NCBI GenBank assembly: GCA_025929805.1
Contig: JAICPP010000096.1
Coordinates: forward strand, 1-11,537
Direction: 5' to 3'
Source of the DNA: Gemmatimonadales bacterium
GTDB taxonomy: Bacteria > Gemmatimonadota > Gemmatimonadetes > Gemmatimonadales > GWC2-71-9
Length of the DNA stretch: 11,537 nucleotides
Each line of letters starts with the position of its first letter. Position 1 is the stretch's first letter. Positions 1-7,702 of this stretch are shown here, piece by piece. The position numbers and the translations under genes are program-made. Under the pieces are notes generated by a model. It made no database searches. It was given only the letters and a program-made list of their open reading frames with translations, and was not told the DNA's origin.

Positions 1-865
1 CACCCGTCTGGACCACCCATGCTACCGCAATGCCGACGATCGGATTGTTCTCGGCGTCCAGAACCTGCACCACCAGCGGGTTGGGGAGCCGTGATCCCGG
101 CGGGGCCTGCTGGCCATCTCCTGAAACAATGGTGACCCGGGCTGCGTTGCCTGCAGTCGCCGTATGAGTGAAGATGACAGGCGATCCTGCCAGCTGATCG
201 GCACTGGCGAGCGTTCTCTGTTCTCCGGCGTTGGGACCCAGGGTTCGAGTAACCGAAGCCTGGCCATTCCCATCGGTGACATTGGATGTTTCGCTGACAC
301 TCCCGCCTGCTTCCGCAGTCCATTGAATCGGGACGTCCGGAATGGGATTCCCGAACGCATCCGTCACCTGGACTACCAGCGGAGCACTCAGCGCGGTGCC
401 AACGGGGCCGCTCTGCCCGTCTCCGGAAAACATCGAAATGATGTTTGCATTCGCCGAGACCGCCGTAGCAACGAACCCGGTCGCTACGGGAGTCGCCCCT
501 GCGTCCACCACAACCTGGGCCTGCCCGGTCAGCTCTCCGACCTGGGTGCCCAGGGTCAATGTCGTACTGGCCCGCCCACCGGTATCCGTAACTGCACTCG
601 CAGGATTCAGGGAACCTCCCCCTCCGGCATTGTCCAGGACGAAGTTGACCGTGGCTCCCTCGACCGGCCGGTTTTGCGTATCCGTGACCCGCACGACGAG
701 TGGGGCCAGCTGCGAACTGACAGGAGCATGCTGGTCGTTCCCCGATTGGATCTCGATTTTAGCAGGCTCGCCCTCACTGGGTAGCGTGAGGTTGTCCCCT
801 CCACATCCAATTAGGAGGGAGAGTCCAGCGACGGTAAAAATCGATAGCCTACTTACGTTTACCAC
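1..865 (-). CDS. Ig-like (Big_1-type) repeat lipoprotein, C-terminus beyond window
   Basis: Predicted surface or periplasmic lipoprotein made of tandem bacterial Ig-like domains; the role is probably structural or adhesive, not enzymatic. The frame is open from a GTG at 865 to the left edge (288 codons, no stop), so the 3' part is missing. The N-terminus is a short lipoprotein signal peptide with lipobox LLIGC (Cys21). Three Ig-like units are visible, each opening with a PLVV(R/Q)V motif followed by NRPVEGATV, NPIPDVPIQW or NPIVGIAVAW: residues about 54-135, 160-238, and 262 onward (cut). Units 2 and 3 are preceded by a (S)GDGQ linker. GTG is chosen because no ATG lies in frame ahead of the lipobox; a weak purine stretch (GGGATGG) precedes it. 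The next gene upstream, at 1884-1153, is a shorter paralogue. The lipoprotein and Ig assignments are firm at family level; the function is unknown. Confidence 0.8.
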   Translation of the reverse strand, partial: MVNVSRLSIFTVAGLSLLIGCGGDNLTLPSEGEPAKIEIQSGNDQHAPVSSQLAPLVVRVTDTQNRPVEGATVNFVLDNAGGGGSLNPASAVTDTGGRASTTLTLGTQVGELTGQAQVVVDAGATPVATGFVATAVSANANIISMFSGDGQSGPVGTALSAPLVVQVTDAFGNPIPDVPIQWTAEAGGSVSETSNVTDGNGQASVTRTLGPNAGEQRTLASADQLAGSPVIFTHTATAGNAARVTIVSGDGQQAPPGSRLPNPLVVQVLDAENNPIVGIAVAWVVQTG

Positions 866-1152
866 TATCCATCCCGGGACAGGGTCAGGCAAAAGGGCGC
901 ATGGTGCGCGTGGTACGCATGGGCTCGAGCAGGGCAGGAGTCTATTCCGTGCACCAGACAGAGAAAAGGGCCTGGCTCACATGGCGCCGTAAGTTGTGAT
1001 TGTAGAAGGACGTGCGGAGGGTAAGCAGCTTGTGTGCCCGGCTCACATTCGGGCGCCGGGCTCTAAGTACCTACAATTCACACCCTTGGAACTGAGCCTC
1101 TCCAAGGCTGTGGCGGTAACGCCACGGCAGGGAGGCGGGTCCTCCCCGCGAT
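866..1152. other. Intergenic region with no gene; stem-loop cluster
   Basis: This 287-bp gap separates two minus-strand lipoprotein genes. I see no credible coding frame in it. A plus-strand frame opening near 996 runs antisense into the lipoprotein at 1884-1153 and looks like nothing known. The right half is dense with inverted repeats, listed separately. A 9-bp direct repeat (GGCTCACAT) occurs at 974-982 and 1040-1048, each followed within a few bases by GGCGCCG. The promoter of the gene starting at 865 may lie here, but I see no convincing -35/-10 pair. Confidence 0.6.
1036..1146. repeat. Cluster of four inverted repeats (stem-loops)
   Basis: Four perfect or near-perfect stems follow one another. 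First, GCCCGGC (1036-1042) pairs with GCCGGGC (1055-1061). Second, CCTTGGA (1084-1090) pairs with TCCAAGG (1101-1107). Third, GTGGCG (1110-1115) pairs with CGCCAC (1120-1125) around a GTAA loop; on the plus strand it extends by a T-G wobble and a C-G pair to 8 bp. Fourth, GGGAGG (1130-1135) pairs with CCTCCC (1141-1146). The last lies 7 bp downstream of the stop of the lipoprotein gene at 1884-1153, so the cluster could act as a 3' stabiliser or U-less terminator for it. The GTAA (GNRA-type) loop and wobble extension favour a plus-strand RNA instead. No T-run follows on either strand. Confidence 0.45.
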
Positions 1153-1884
1153 TCAGAACAGGACTATGGCTTCGAAAACTATTGGTGAGCCAGTGCCACT
1201 CTCGATTGCCGCGGAGAGCTTGTGAACTCCAATTCGGTCACCCAGGGTCCAGCCGACGCTCGCTTCTCCTGCAGCGTCGGTCGTGGTAATCGGGCTATCC
1301 ACCCTTCCTTCTCCTGCTATCACCTGCCAGGCTACCGGAACATCGGGGACCGGATTTCCGAACCGGTCCACCACCCGCACCAGAGGGGCGTCATCAACCG
1401 GTTGTCCTCTTGCACCTGGTTGCTTTAGCGGGATCTGCGAGCTGAGCGTGTCAGGGGCGCCGGGTCGCGCCAAGGCGTGAAACTCAGCCACCTTCTCCTC
1501 ACCCTCTGCTCCCACGAGTCGAGCGACCACCGTATAGGAGCCGGGTAGCGTGCCCAGGGTCCAGTGGGCGAATGCCTCGCCTGTTGTATTGGTGGTTGCT
1601 GTCGCGTGATCCAGGGTCCCGGCAGCAGGATCGGCCAGCTCGAACGAGACCTCGACACCGCCAGCCGGCTCCTCCGCCTGGGTAAGCACCCTCACTACCA
1701 GCGGATTGGGAAGAAGCTCGCCCACGGTGCCGGTCTGTCCATCGCCATTCGCCGCCGTGAGGGCGCCGATGGTTTGTCCCCCGCCGGTCGGATCGGGAAG
1801 CAGGAGATCACTGCTGCAGCCCAGAGCACCAGTCAGGAGGACGACAAGCGCCAGCCGCACGGAGAATGTTATCGTGTGAGGCAT
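1153..1884 (-). CDS. Ig-like repeat lipoprotein (short paralogue)
   Basis: A 243-residue predicted lipoprotein with two Ig-like (Big_1-type) domains, likely exported and anchored in the cell envelope. The chosen ATG gives a signal peptide ending in TGALGC (Cys23). The same frame extends to 1992, but that would add 36 Cys/Pro/Arg-rich residues ahead of the signal peptide, so I reject the longer start. No strong Shine-Dalgarno site precedes 1884. Domain 1 (about 42-125) opens with PNPLVVRV; domain 2 (about 152-240) opens with APLVRVVDRFGNPVPDVPVAW, and each carries a TTxxxGEAxxxWTLG strand motif. The linker GDGQTGTVGE resembles the linkers of the neighbour at 865, so the two are probably tandem duplicates. 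The gene sits 110 bp downstream of the outer-membrane gene and may share its transcript. The ligand or partner is unknown. Confidence 0.8.
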   Translation of the reverse strand: MPHTITFSVRLALVVLLTGALGCSSDLLLPDPTGGGQTIGALTAANGDGQTGTVGELLPNPLVVRVLTQAEEPAGGVEVSFELADPAAGTLDHATATTNTTGEAFAHWTLGTLPGSYTVVARLVGAEGEEKVAEFHALARPGAPDTLSSQIPLKQPGARGQPVDDAPLVRVVDRFGNPVPDVPVAWQVIAGEGRVDSPITTTDAAGEASVGWTLGDRIGVHKLSAAIESGTGSPIVFEAIVLF

Positions 1885-1994
1885 CGGTTCACGCGGTCTC
1901 GGAATTCGCCGGCTCGGGCAAGAAGCCGGGCAGAGGGGGGGGTGCACCAGAATAGCGGCGTCATGGTGGGATTGGTAGGCCAGCGTCCGCATTG

Positions 1995-2621
1995 TTACCG
2001 GCCGGTCTGCACCACGATTCCGATCCCAAAGTTGACCAGCCGCTCCCGATAGCTGCCACCGGCGCGCCCATTATAGGTGTGACCCACGAAATCCACCGCT
2101 GGATTGAGGAAGACCCGACGGCTGAGCCGGAGCTCGTAGCCCGCACCCAGCAGTCCAGCCAGGCCGGTGTCACCCACGTCGAAACCATCATCGAAGGCGA
2201 CGGCGTTGCGTCCGATGCCGAGGCCACCCTTCAGGTACAACCCTGTGGTCTTCACCGGATAGAATTGCGCCACGAATAAAAGACTGCTGAGTGACTCGAC
2301 GGCGTCGGCCTCTTCGTTGATCCAGGTCATGACCTCAGCCCCCAGTCGCAGATGGGAGCCCACGGTCCCCCCGGCCTGTAACGTTACGGTAGGTTGATAG
2401 AACAGATCGCTGTAGCCGCCTCCCGCGACGAAATCATTGGATTCTCCACCGGCGCCGAGTCCCAATCCGAACCAGAAGCCACGGCGGCCGCCATCGCTGA
2501 CTTCCACCAAACCAGGGGGGGTGTGCTGCGCGGAAGCAACGGCGAGGGGTACCAGGGAACAGGCGAGTGTCAGAATTAAGGACGGGAGTGTCACACGGAG
2601 TGAGCGTGGCAACCTAGCCAT
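1995..2621 (-). CDS. Outer-membrane beta-barrel protein
   Basis: A 208-residue exported protein predicted to form a small outer-membrane beta-barrel. The N-terminus has Arg residues, a hydrophobic core (LPSLILTLACSLVPLAVA) and a signal peptidase I site ASA-Q near residue 31. The mature part alternates hydrophobic and polar residues with many Gly and Tyr/Phe (FWFGLGLGAGGE, LYLKGGLGIGRN, LAGLLGAGYELRLSRRVFLNPAVDF), a pattern typical of 8-strand barrels of the OmpA/OmpW/outer_membrane_beta-barrel type. It has no C-terminal OmpA peptidoglycan-binding domain. The ATG at 2621 has a GAGGA ribosome-binding sequence about 6 bp upstream. The gene is divergent from SURF1 and lies upstream of two lipoprotein genes on the same strand. 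The family is clear at fold level; transported substrate and function are unknown. Confidence 0.75.
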   Translation of the reverse strand: MARLPRSLRVTLPSLILTLACSLVPLAVASAQHTPPGLVEVSDGGRRGFWFGLGLGAGGESNDFVAGGGYSDLFYQPTVTLQAGGTVGSHLRLGAEVMTWINEEADAVESLSSLLFVAQFYPVKTTGLYLKGGLGIGRNAVAFDDGFDVGDTGLAGLLGAGYELRLSRRVFLNPAVDFVGHTYNGRAGGSYRERLVNFGIGIVVQTGR

Positions 2622-2692
2622 ATGGGTCCTCGCCTGCCATAAGTTTGAGCTTCACCTCACGTCACCCCTATGCCGCAAGGGCCGGACCATAG
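2622..2692. promoter_or_regulatory. Divergent intergenic region (outer-membrane gene / SURF1)
   Basis: These 71 bp must hold the start signals for both divergent genes. On the plus strand a weak sigma70-like pair can be read: TTGAGC (2645-2650) and TATGCC (2669-2674) with an 18-bp spacer, 18 bp before the SURF1 ATG. On the minus strand the GAGGA ribosome-binding sequence of the outer-membrane gene is clear, but its -10 is not. The region is inferred from gene orientation; the boxes are poor matches. Confidence 0.3.
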
Positions 2693-3373
2693 ATGTCGCG
2701 CTCCCGACTGATCCTCATCGCGGGTTTTCTCCTCGCTACCGTCGTATGTATCCGGTTGGGAATCTGGCAATTGGATCGACTGCAGGACCGACGATCGCGT
2801 AACACCAGTGCTCTAGCGGCCCGGTCCGCGCCGGTGGTGCTGCTCGACGGACGCAGCCGGAATACCAATCTGGCGAACCGCCGTGTGAAGGTGACGGGGA
2901 AATACGATCATGCACATGATATCGTGCTACGCGGCCGGCAATACCGGGGCGTGCCCGGCGTGGAGATAGTATCACCACTCCTGACCGATGGCGGGCACCT
3001 GGCAGTCTTGGTCAACCGCGGCTTTGTACCGTCTCCCGATGCCTTGACGGTGAGCCCCGACTCACTGAGGGAGCCGGAAACGACGTTGGTGGAGGGAATT
3101 GCGCTTCCCATCGATTCCGGCGGAGGAGCGCCGTTGCAGCGGGCAAAGCTCACCACCTGGTCCAGACTCGACCGAGAGGCGCTGCGGGATAGCCTGCCGT
3201 ACCCATTGTATCCGGTCTACATCCGACAATCGCCCGACAGCGGCTTGCCCCGATTCCCCCGCCGGCTCGATCCTCCTCCGCTCGATGACGGGCCGCACCT
3301 GAGCTACGCGATCCAGTGGTTTGCCTTTGCCGCCATCGCGCTGGTTTTTGCGGGTATCATGGCACGACAGTAG
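2693..3373 (+). CDS. SURF1 family cytochrome c oxidase assembly protein
   Basis: Inner-membrane assembly factor of the SURF1/Shy1 family, which helps insert heme a into subunit I of aa3-type oxidases. The 226-residue length is usual for bacterial SURF1. Two membrane segments bracket a periplasmic domain: residues about 5-24 and 205-223. Family motifs are present in order: LGIWQLDRL (22-30), GVEIVSPL (89-96), VNRGFVP (107-113) and HLSYAIQWFAFA (202-213). The ATG at 2693 is preceded by AAGGGC. It is the only plus-strand gene in the window and stands apart from any oxidase subunit or heme A synthase gene, so its operon partners are elsewhere or it is transcribed alone. It ends 7 bp from the convergent stop of the dipeptidase gene. 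Family assignment is confident. Confidence 0.9.
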   Translation: MSRSRLILIAGFLLATVVCIRLGIWQLDRLQDRRSRNTSALAARSAPVVLLDGRSRNTNLANRRVKVTGKYDHAHDIVLRGRQYRGVPGVEIVSPLLTDGGHLAVLVNRGFVPSPDALTVSPDSLREPETTLVEGIALPIDSGGGAPLQRAKLTTWSRLDREALRDSLPYPLYPVYIRQSPDSGLPRFPRRLDPPPLDDGPHLSYAIQWFAFAAIALVFAGIMARQ

Positions 3374-3380
3374 TCCTCAG

Positions 3381-4661
3381 TTACCGCCCGCTCACGCTGT
3401 CTTTTCCATCCAGCTCTTCGATGCTTTTGGTTGAAGGCTGCCGGGTCTTACGCAGTCGGGCCGCCGTGACTTCGGCGGTCCTGAAGGCGCGAAGCACGTT
3501 CCCGCCGGCGAGCTTCTTGAGCTCCTCGTCTTTCCATCCCCGCTGGATCAGCTCGGCGAACAGCTGAGGAAACTTGGAGACGTCCTCCAGATCCTCGGGG
3601 ACAGTGTCGATGCCATCGAAGTCACTGCCGATCCCCACATGATCCACTCCGGCAACCTGACGGACATGTTCGATGTGGTCCGCCACCTGTTCGAGCGTAG
3701 CTCGAGGCTGGGGGTGAGCGGCACGCCACTCATCGGCTTGCTTGCGACGCGCTGCGGTATCGCTCACCGTCGCCTTGAGCCGCTCTACTATCTGGTGGTG
3801 TTCCGCATCCCAGGCGGCTGCTTCGGGCGACACGAAGGCGGGCACAAAGGTAACCATGACCACTCCTCCGTTTCGCGGCAGCCTTGCAAGAATGGAGTCC
3901 GGGACGTTCCGGGGGTGATTGGTGAGTGCCCGGGCCGAGGAATGGGAGAAGATGACCGGCGATTCGCTCACCTCGAGTGCATCGCTCATGGTGGCGGGCG
4001 AGACGTGCGAGAGGTCCACCAGCATTCCCAAACGGTTCATCTCTCGCACGACCTCGTTACCGAATGGGGTGAGCCCACCGTGGCGGGCGGTGTCCATTGC
4101 CGCGTCCGCCCAGTCCAGGGTCACGTTGTGGGTCAGGGTGAGGTACCGGGCACCGAGCTCGTAGTACGACCGGAGAGCGCCGAGCGAGTTTTCGATAACG
4201 TGCCCGCCTTCCATCCCCAGTAACGAGCCGATTCGCTTGCGCCTGAAGTTGCGCTCGATGTCGCCGGCCGTGAGGGCAAGCGCCAGGCGGTCCGGGTAGC
4301 GCGCGATCATTCGGCGAGCGATGTCGAACTGTTCCAACTGAACCCGAGCGTAGCCGCTGTCCCTGAAATCCCCGGGTACGTAAATGGACCAGAACTGGGC
4401 TCCCACCTTCCCCTCGGCGAGCCGCGCCAGGTCGGTGTGCTTGGGCGAGGGAGCCCGAAGATCGTAGGCCGCTACATCGCGGGGGCCGGTCTTGGACTCG
4501 CGGATCTCCCAGGGCAGGTCGTTGTGGCCGTCGATCAGGGGCGCGGACTCGAGCAGCTCCCGCGCGTGCTCGAGCGCACGATCCGGAGACTGGGCGGCAG
4601 CCGGAGAAGCCATGAACGTGAGTAGTAGAAGGCCGGGGAGGCGAAGGGGACGTTGGCTCAT
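3381..4661 (-). CDS. Membrane (renal-type) dipeptidase, peptidase family M19
   Basis: A secreted zinc dipeptidase of 426 residues. M19 enzymes cleave dipeptides, including those with a C-terminal D-residue. The signal peptide (residues 1-23, LLLLTFMASPAAA then Gln) implies a periplasmic enzyme. Expected metal and active-site residues are all visible: His46 and Asp48 in DGHNDLP, bridging Glu151 in MEGGH, His219 in DLSHVSP, His240 in SHSSARAL, and Asp347 in GSDFDG. The ATG at 4661 is chosen because it overlaps the stop of the upstream cysteine-cluster gene by one base (TAATG), follows GGAAGAG at good spacing, and starts a proper signal peptide. The in-frame extension to 4712 would bury that signal. 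It is the last gene of the long minus-strand block and converges with SURF1. The true substrate is unknown; cell-wall or peptide salvage is plausible. Confidence 0.92.
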   Translation of the reverse strand: MSQRPLRLPGLLLLTFMASPAAAQSPDRALEHARELLESAPLIDGHNDLPWEIRESKTGPRDVAAYDLRAPSPKHTDLARLAEGKVGAQFWSIYVPGDFRDSGYARVQLEQFDIARRMIARYPDRLALALTAGDIERNFRRKRIGSLLGMEGGHVIENSLGALRSYYELGARYLTLTHNVTLDWADAAMDTARHGGLTPFGNEVVREMNRLGMLVDLSHVSPATMSDALEVSESPVIFSHSSARALTNHPRNVPDSILARLPRNGGVVMVTFVPAFVSPEAAAWDAEHHQIVERLKATVSDTAARRKQADEWRAAHPQPRATLEQVADHIEHVRQVAGVDHVGIGSDFDGIDTVPEDLEDVSKFPQLFAELIQRGWKDEELKKLAGGNVLRAFRTAEVTAARLRKTRQPSTKSIEELDGKDSVSGR

Positions 4662-5008
4662 TACGCTCTTCCTATCTGCACCAGCTCGGGACGGACCACG
4701 AACTCCGGGCAAATCGTGCGGTCGTACTCATACGGCCCACCGGTTTCCGCATCGATCCAGGGGAAGCCGCGACACACGGCAGGATAATACGGCTCAGCGT
4801 GGATAGTGCAGACGTTCTCCCGAAACAGGACGCAACGACCTCCTCGGACGCGGGTGCGCCATTCCCCCCACCGGGTGCGATAGATCAGCGCGGGGCCATG
4901 CGCCTCCGCGATGGCAGCGGCTTCCTCGTCACTCAGGGTGACGCCGTGCGCACAGCAGGAAGATCGGTGGGGACACGGAAAACAGGGCAGCGACGGGAAA
5001 TCGCGCAT
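4661..5008 (-). CDS. YkgJ-type cysteine cluster protein (CxxC...CC)
   Basis: A small cytoplasmic protein (115 residues) with eight cysteines. The N-terminal cluster CxxCxxxxxCC has Cys9, Cys12, Cys18 and Cys19; later come Cys59 and Cys67 (GRCVLF, ENVCTIH), Cys79 (PAVCRGFPW) and Cys100 (ICPEF). The order matches the UPF0153/YkgJ family, described as binding zinc or an iron-sulfur cluster; the cellular role is not established. The ATG at 5008 starts MRDFPSLPC. A TTG six bases upstream is possible but less likely, and neither has a good ribosome-binding sequence. The gene lies 9 bp after the mannosidase stop and overlaps the dipeptidase start by one base, so translation is probably coupled on both sides. 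The start codon sits inside a 10-bp palindrome GCGCATGCGC (5003-5012). Confidence 0.8.
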   Translation of the reverse strand: MRDFPSLPCFPCPHRSSCCAHGVTLSDEEAAAIAEAHGPALIYRTRWGEWRTRVRGGRCVLFRENVCTIHAEPYYPAVCRGFPWIDAETGGPYEYDRTICPEFVVRPELVQIGRA

Positions 5009-5017
5009 GCGCAAAAA

Positions 5018-7681
5018 CTAGTTGAAGGGAGCGAGGGTCACCACAATGGTCACGATCTCGTGTGCGGCAGCATGAAAGGGAACGCTGCGGCCGCCCTCAC
5101 CCAACCTGATCTCATGCAGGGTTTGCTCATCGGCTCGGGCACGCTGGGCCACGTTCACTCGAGCCGACAGATGCCACGTCCCAGCGGTGGGCCGGGACAA
5201 GGCGTTGTAGCAGCGCAGTACCATGGCATGACCCTGTTCCGCTGGCTTGATGCCGGAGAAAACCACTCCCTCACCTTCCAGCCGTACGTCGAGGGAGCGG
5301 AGTGCCAACGGGGAAGCCTGTCGCAACCACACCGGTCGGATGGGAAGAAAGAGATCCTCCCATAGCTCGGGGAGCATGGTTCCGCTCTCGAGCTGAGCGC
5401 GGGTGAGCGGCGCTATGGCCAGCTGAAGCTGATCTGGGCCGAGGCACTGCGCCCCCGGCGTGGCCACCGGCCATCCCGCGTGCCCGGGACGGAACGGCAG
5501 GTCGGCTCGGGAAAGCTGGCCCACCGAGCGCAGCAGCGTCATCAGCAAATCGCCTCGCGTGTCAAGCTCATACTCGAAGAAGCCGGGAGCCAGCACGGCC
5601 AGCCCCCGGCTCTTCGAGGCGTGCGCCACATACCGTTGCGCCGGGGCGGTGGCGACCGGCCTCTCCCGAGGATACACACCGGCATCGGAGCTCGTCGGCT
5701 GGCGGGCCGCCTCACCGAACTGCCATCCGGCGAATGCGCTTCCGCCGGCCACGCCAGTCGGCACTCGAGCCCTGAGCCGATGATTCAAAGCACGATTGTC
5801 CAGGATGAGCGAGCAGCGGACTGCGGCACTTCCCGAGTAAAGGGACACAATCAGGCGAAAGCCGACTCGACCCACCCCGGAGCCGCAGGGCTGACGACCC
5901 GCGGGAAGTGATCCCTCCACCTCCAGGGCCGCAACCAGAGGGCCGTGGGCCAGAGGCCGCACTTTAACCGGATCTTGATTCCGCCAGACCTTATCTCGCT
6001 GAGGCGGAGAATAGGTGTAGGTATCGCCGGCATCACCACTGGATTCGAGTGCGAGGAGATCACCGTAACGCTGGCGGGTCAATCGGTCGGTCAGCTCGAG
6101 CGCGCCGGCTTGACCGATTCGCACTTCGATTTGCTGGTTCCTCAGGGTCCGCCCCTGGAGCGTGGCCTCGCCGACCGCAGGTCGCGCACCTCGGCCCACC
6201 CGGAGGGTGGTGAGGCCCATGCCGCTCATCTCGGAAGCAGGGATGGCAATGCGGGTCCAATCCACTTCATCCTGGTCGGGATAGTGATGCGGCGCGTCCA
6301 GTCGCTCGTACCCGCTCCATCCTCCGAGCGATTGGGTGGGGAGGGTCTCCGCGTCACCCAGCAGGTGAAAAGGCCGCTGGCCGGGGCCGATCCGGGGGAC
6401 CCGGTCACCTGGCGGCCCGACCAGCACATCTCGCCTGAACCAGGAGAGGTCCGCGACGACCACACCGCTCCTGCGCCGTGGCACCGGATTCCAGAGTATC
6501 AGCTGCGGCTCGCCGATATCAGGATTGGCACGAACCCGGTCCGGGTCGTTGCTGATCAGCTGATTTAGGCTGACTCGCGCAATCTCCCGGGCGACGTTCC
6601 GCGCGTCATCCAGACGGACTTCGACTCTGCGCGCCACTGCATCGCTGGTACATCCCGCGATGGAATCGTGAAACTCACTCTGGAGCAGGAGGCGCCACGC
6701 ATGGCCCAGCATGGGCCGGTGGTCAGAACCGGTAGCGACCAGCGTCAGCGCCGCGAGAGGATCGGCCAGGCTGGTGAGTGAAAGCTCCGCGCTTGCGTGG
6801 CGACGCTTCAGGGGGGCGCGGGTTGCGTGAACTCCCTGAAGCGTCCAGGTGTACCCGTACGACCAGCGGAGCTCGCCGCTCAGTAGCGGTGCCGCGGCCG
6901 CCTCGGCAGCTGCCTCGGTGAAGAAATCGTGCAGCCGCGAGATCCGGAATTCGCTGGCGGGCTCCAGTTCGGCCAGAAGAGCGCGGAGCCGAACCACGGC
7001 CGGATGAGCGGCATGGTGATCCGCGCCGATAAAGACGGCAACCTGGCGGGTAGCCGTTCGCTCAACCAAACTCGATCGTACCTGGGCCCAAACCCGCGGA
7101 AGACGCTCGCGATCCGCCATTAACGCAGCGCCTACTTCATACCCGTCAGGCGGCAGATGATAGAGCAGGATTTCACGCCCGTCAGGACCACGCCAGCGAT
7201 ATAGATCTTGGTGTTGGCCAGCTTCTCCGCCCAGGCCCCGCCAGACTACCCCGAAGCGGATCCCGAATTCACCGGCAAGCTGGGGCCATGCTGCGGGGTG
7301 GCCGAACGCGTCGGGGGAATAGAGTACATCGGTCCGTCCGCCCAGGCGAGCAGCGTCAGCCTGGCCAATGAGAAGGTTGCGAATCAACGACTCGCCCGAA
7401 GGGATCAACTCATCGGACAGGACGTACCAGGGTCCCACTTGTAAACGGCCGGCACGCACCAGCTCGGCAACCTTGGCCTCATGATCTGGACGAACCTGCA
7501 GGTAATCCTCCAGCAGTACCGTCTGGCCATCGAGCAGGAACGTGGAGTCTGTATCGGAGCTGAGCCGAAGGAGGAGATCATCCAGCGCCGAAACCAGGCG
7601 CGGCAGGAAGGTGGAGTGCGGGAGGTACCATTCCCGGTCCCAGTGGGTATGCGGGATCAGATGGAAGGTGTACCCGGACAT
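5018..7681 (-). CDS. Glycoside hydrolase family 38 alpha-mannosidase
   Basis: A zinc-dependent retaining alpha-mannosidase of 887 residues, close in length to bacterial MngB-type (mannosylglycerate hydrolase) enzymes. There is no signal peptide, so it should act in the cytoplasm. The catalytic domain opens at residue 9 with PHTHWDREW, where His13 and Asp15 are the expected zinc ligands. Asp124 in YSPDAFGH is the expected nucleophile, followed by the GADHH motif (220-223) and His338 in FHDSIAGCTSDAV, the remaining zinc ligand. The beta-sandwich part has typical GH38 features: LILWNPVPR (394-402), SSGDAGDTYTYSPP (547-560), LDNRALNHRLR (627-637) and LLRSVGQLSR (716-725). All key residues seem intact. 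The gene starts 21 bp after the 98-residue unknown protein. No mannosyltransferase, PTS or transporter gene is in view, so the substrate (mannosylglycerate, mannan oligosaccharide or other) is open. Confidence 0.93.
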   Translation of the reverse strand: MSGYTFHLIPHTHWDREWYLPHSTFLPRLVSALDDLLLRLSSDTDSTFLLDGQTVLLEDYLQVRPDHEAKVAELVRAGRLQVGPWYVLSDELIPSGESLIRNLLIGQADAARLGGRTDVLYSPDAFGHPAAWPQLAGEFGIRFGVVWRGLGGEAGQHQDLYRWRGPDGREILLYHLPPDGYEVGAALMADRERLPRVWAQVRSSLVERTATRQVAVFIGADHHAAHPAVVRLRALLAELEPASEFRISRLHDFFTEAAAEAAAAPLLSGELRWSYGYTWTLQGVHATRAPLKRRHASAELSLTSLADPLAALTLVATGSDHRPMLGHAWRLLLQSEFHDSIAGCTSDAVARRVEVRLDDARNVAREIARVSLNQLISNDPDRVRANPDIGEPQLILWNPVPRRRSGVVVADLSWFRRDVLVGPPGDRVPRIGPGQRPFHLLGDAETLPTQSLGGWSGYERLDAPHHYPDQDEVDWTRIAIPASEMSGMGLTTLRVGRGARPAVGEATLQGRTLRNQQIEVRIGQAGALELTDRLTRQRYGDLLALESSGDAGDTYTYSPPQRDKVWRNQDPVKVRPLAHGPLVAALEVEGSLPAGRQPCGSGVGRVGFRLIVSLYSGSAAVRCSLILDNRALNHRLRARVPTGVAGGSAFAGWQFGEAARQPTSSDAGVYPRERPVATAPAQRYVAHASKSRGLAVLAPGFFEYELDTRGDLLMTLLRSVGQLSRADLPFRPGHAGWPVATPGAQCLGPDQLQLAIAPLTRAQLESGTMLPELWEDLFLPIRPVWLRQASPLALRSLDVRLEGEGVVFSGIKPAEQGHAMVLRCYNALSRPTAGTWHLSARVNVAQRARADEQTLHEIRLGEGGRSVPFHAAAHEIVTIVVTLAPFN

Positions 7682-7702
7682 GGCCGGGAAAACTAACCCG
7701 CC

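Noticed and set aside
164..992. Long plus-strand open frames (164-784 and 342-992)
   Set aside because: They run antisense to the lipoprotein reading from 865, which has a lipobox and clear Ig-like repeats. Their own translations show no recognisable domain.
996..1289. Plus-strand 97-codon frame in the lipoprotein gap
   Set aside because: It crosses the stem-loop cluster and then lies antisense to the second lipoprotein; there is no family resemblance and no ribosome-binding site.
1885..1992. N-terminal extension of the second lipoprotein to 1992
   Set aside because: It would place 36 residues rich in Cys, Pro and Arg before a normal lipoprotein signal peptide.
4662..4712. Longer dipeptidase start at 4712
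   Set aside because: It gives 17 charged residues ahead of a standard signal peptide, and the ATG at 4661 has a good ribosome-binding sequence and a TAATG overlap.
3639..6568. Plus-strand frames of about 190-210 codons inside the dipeptidase and mannosidase genes (3639-4223, 4799-5365, 5945-6568)
   Set aside because: They are antisense shadows; the minus-strand readings carry complete catalytic motifs.
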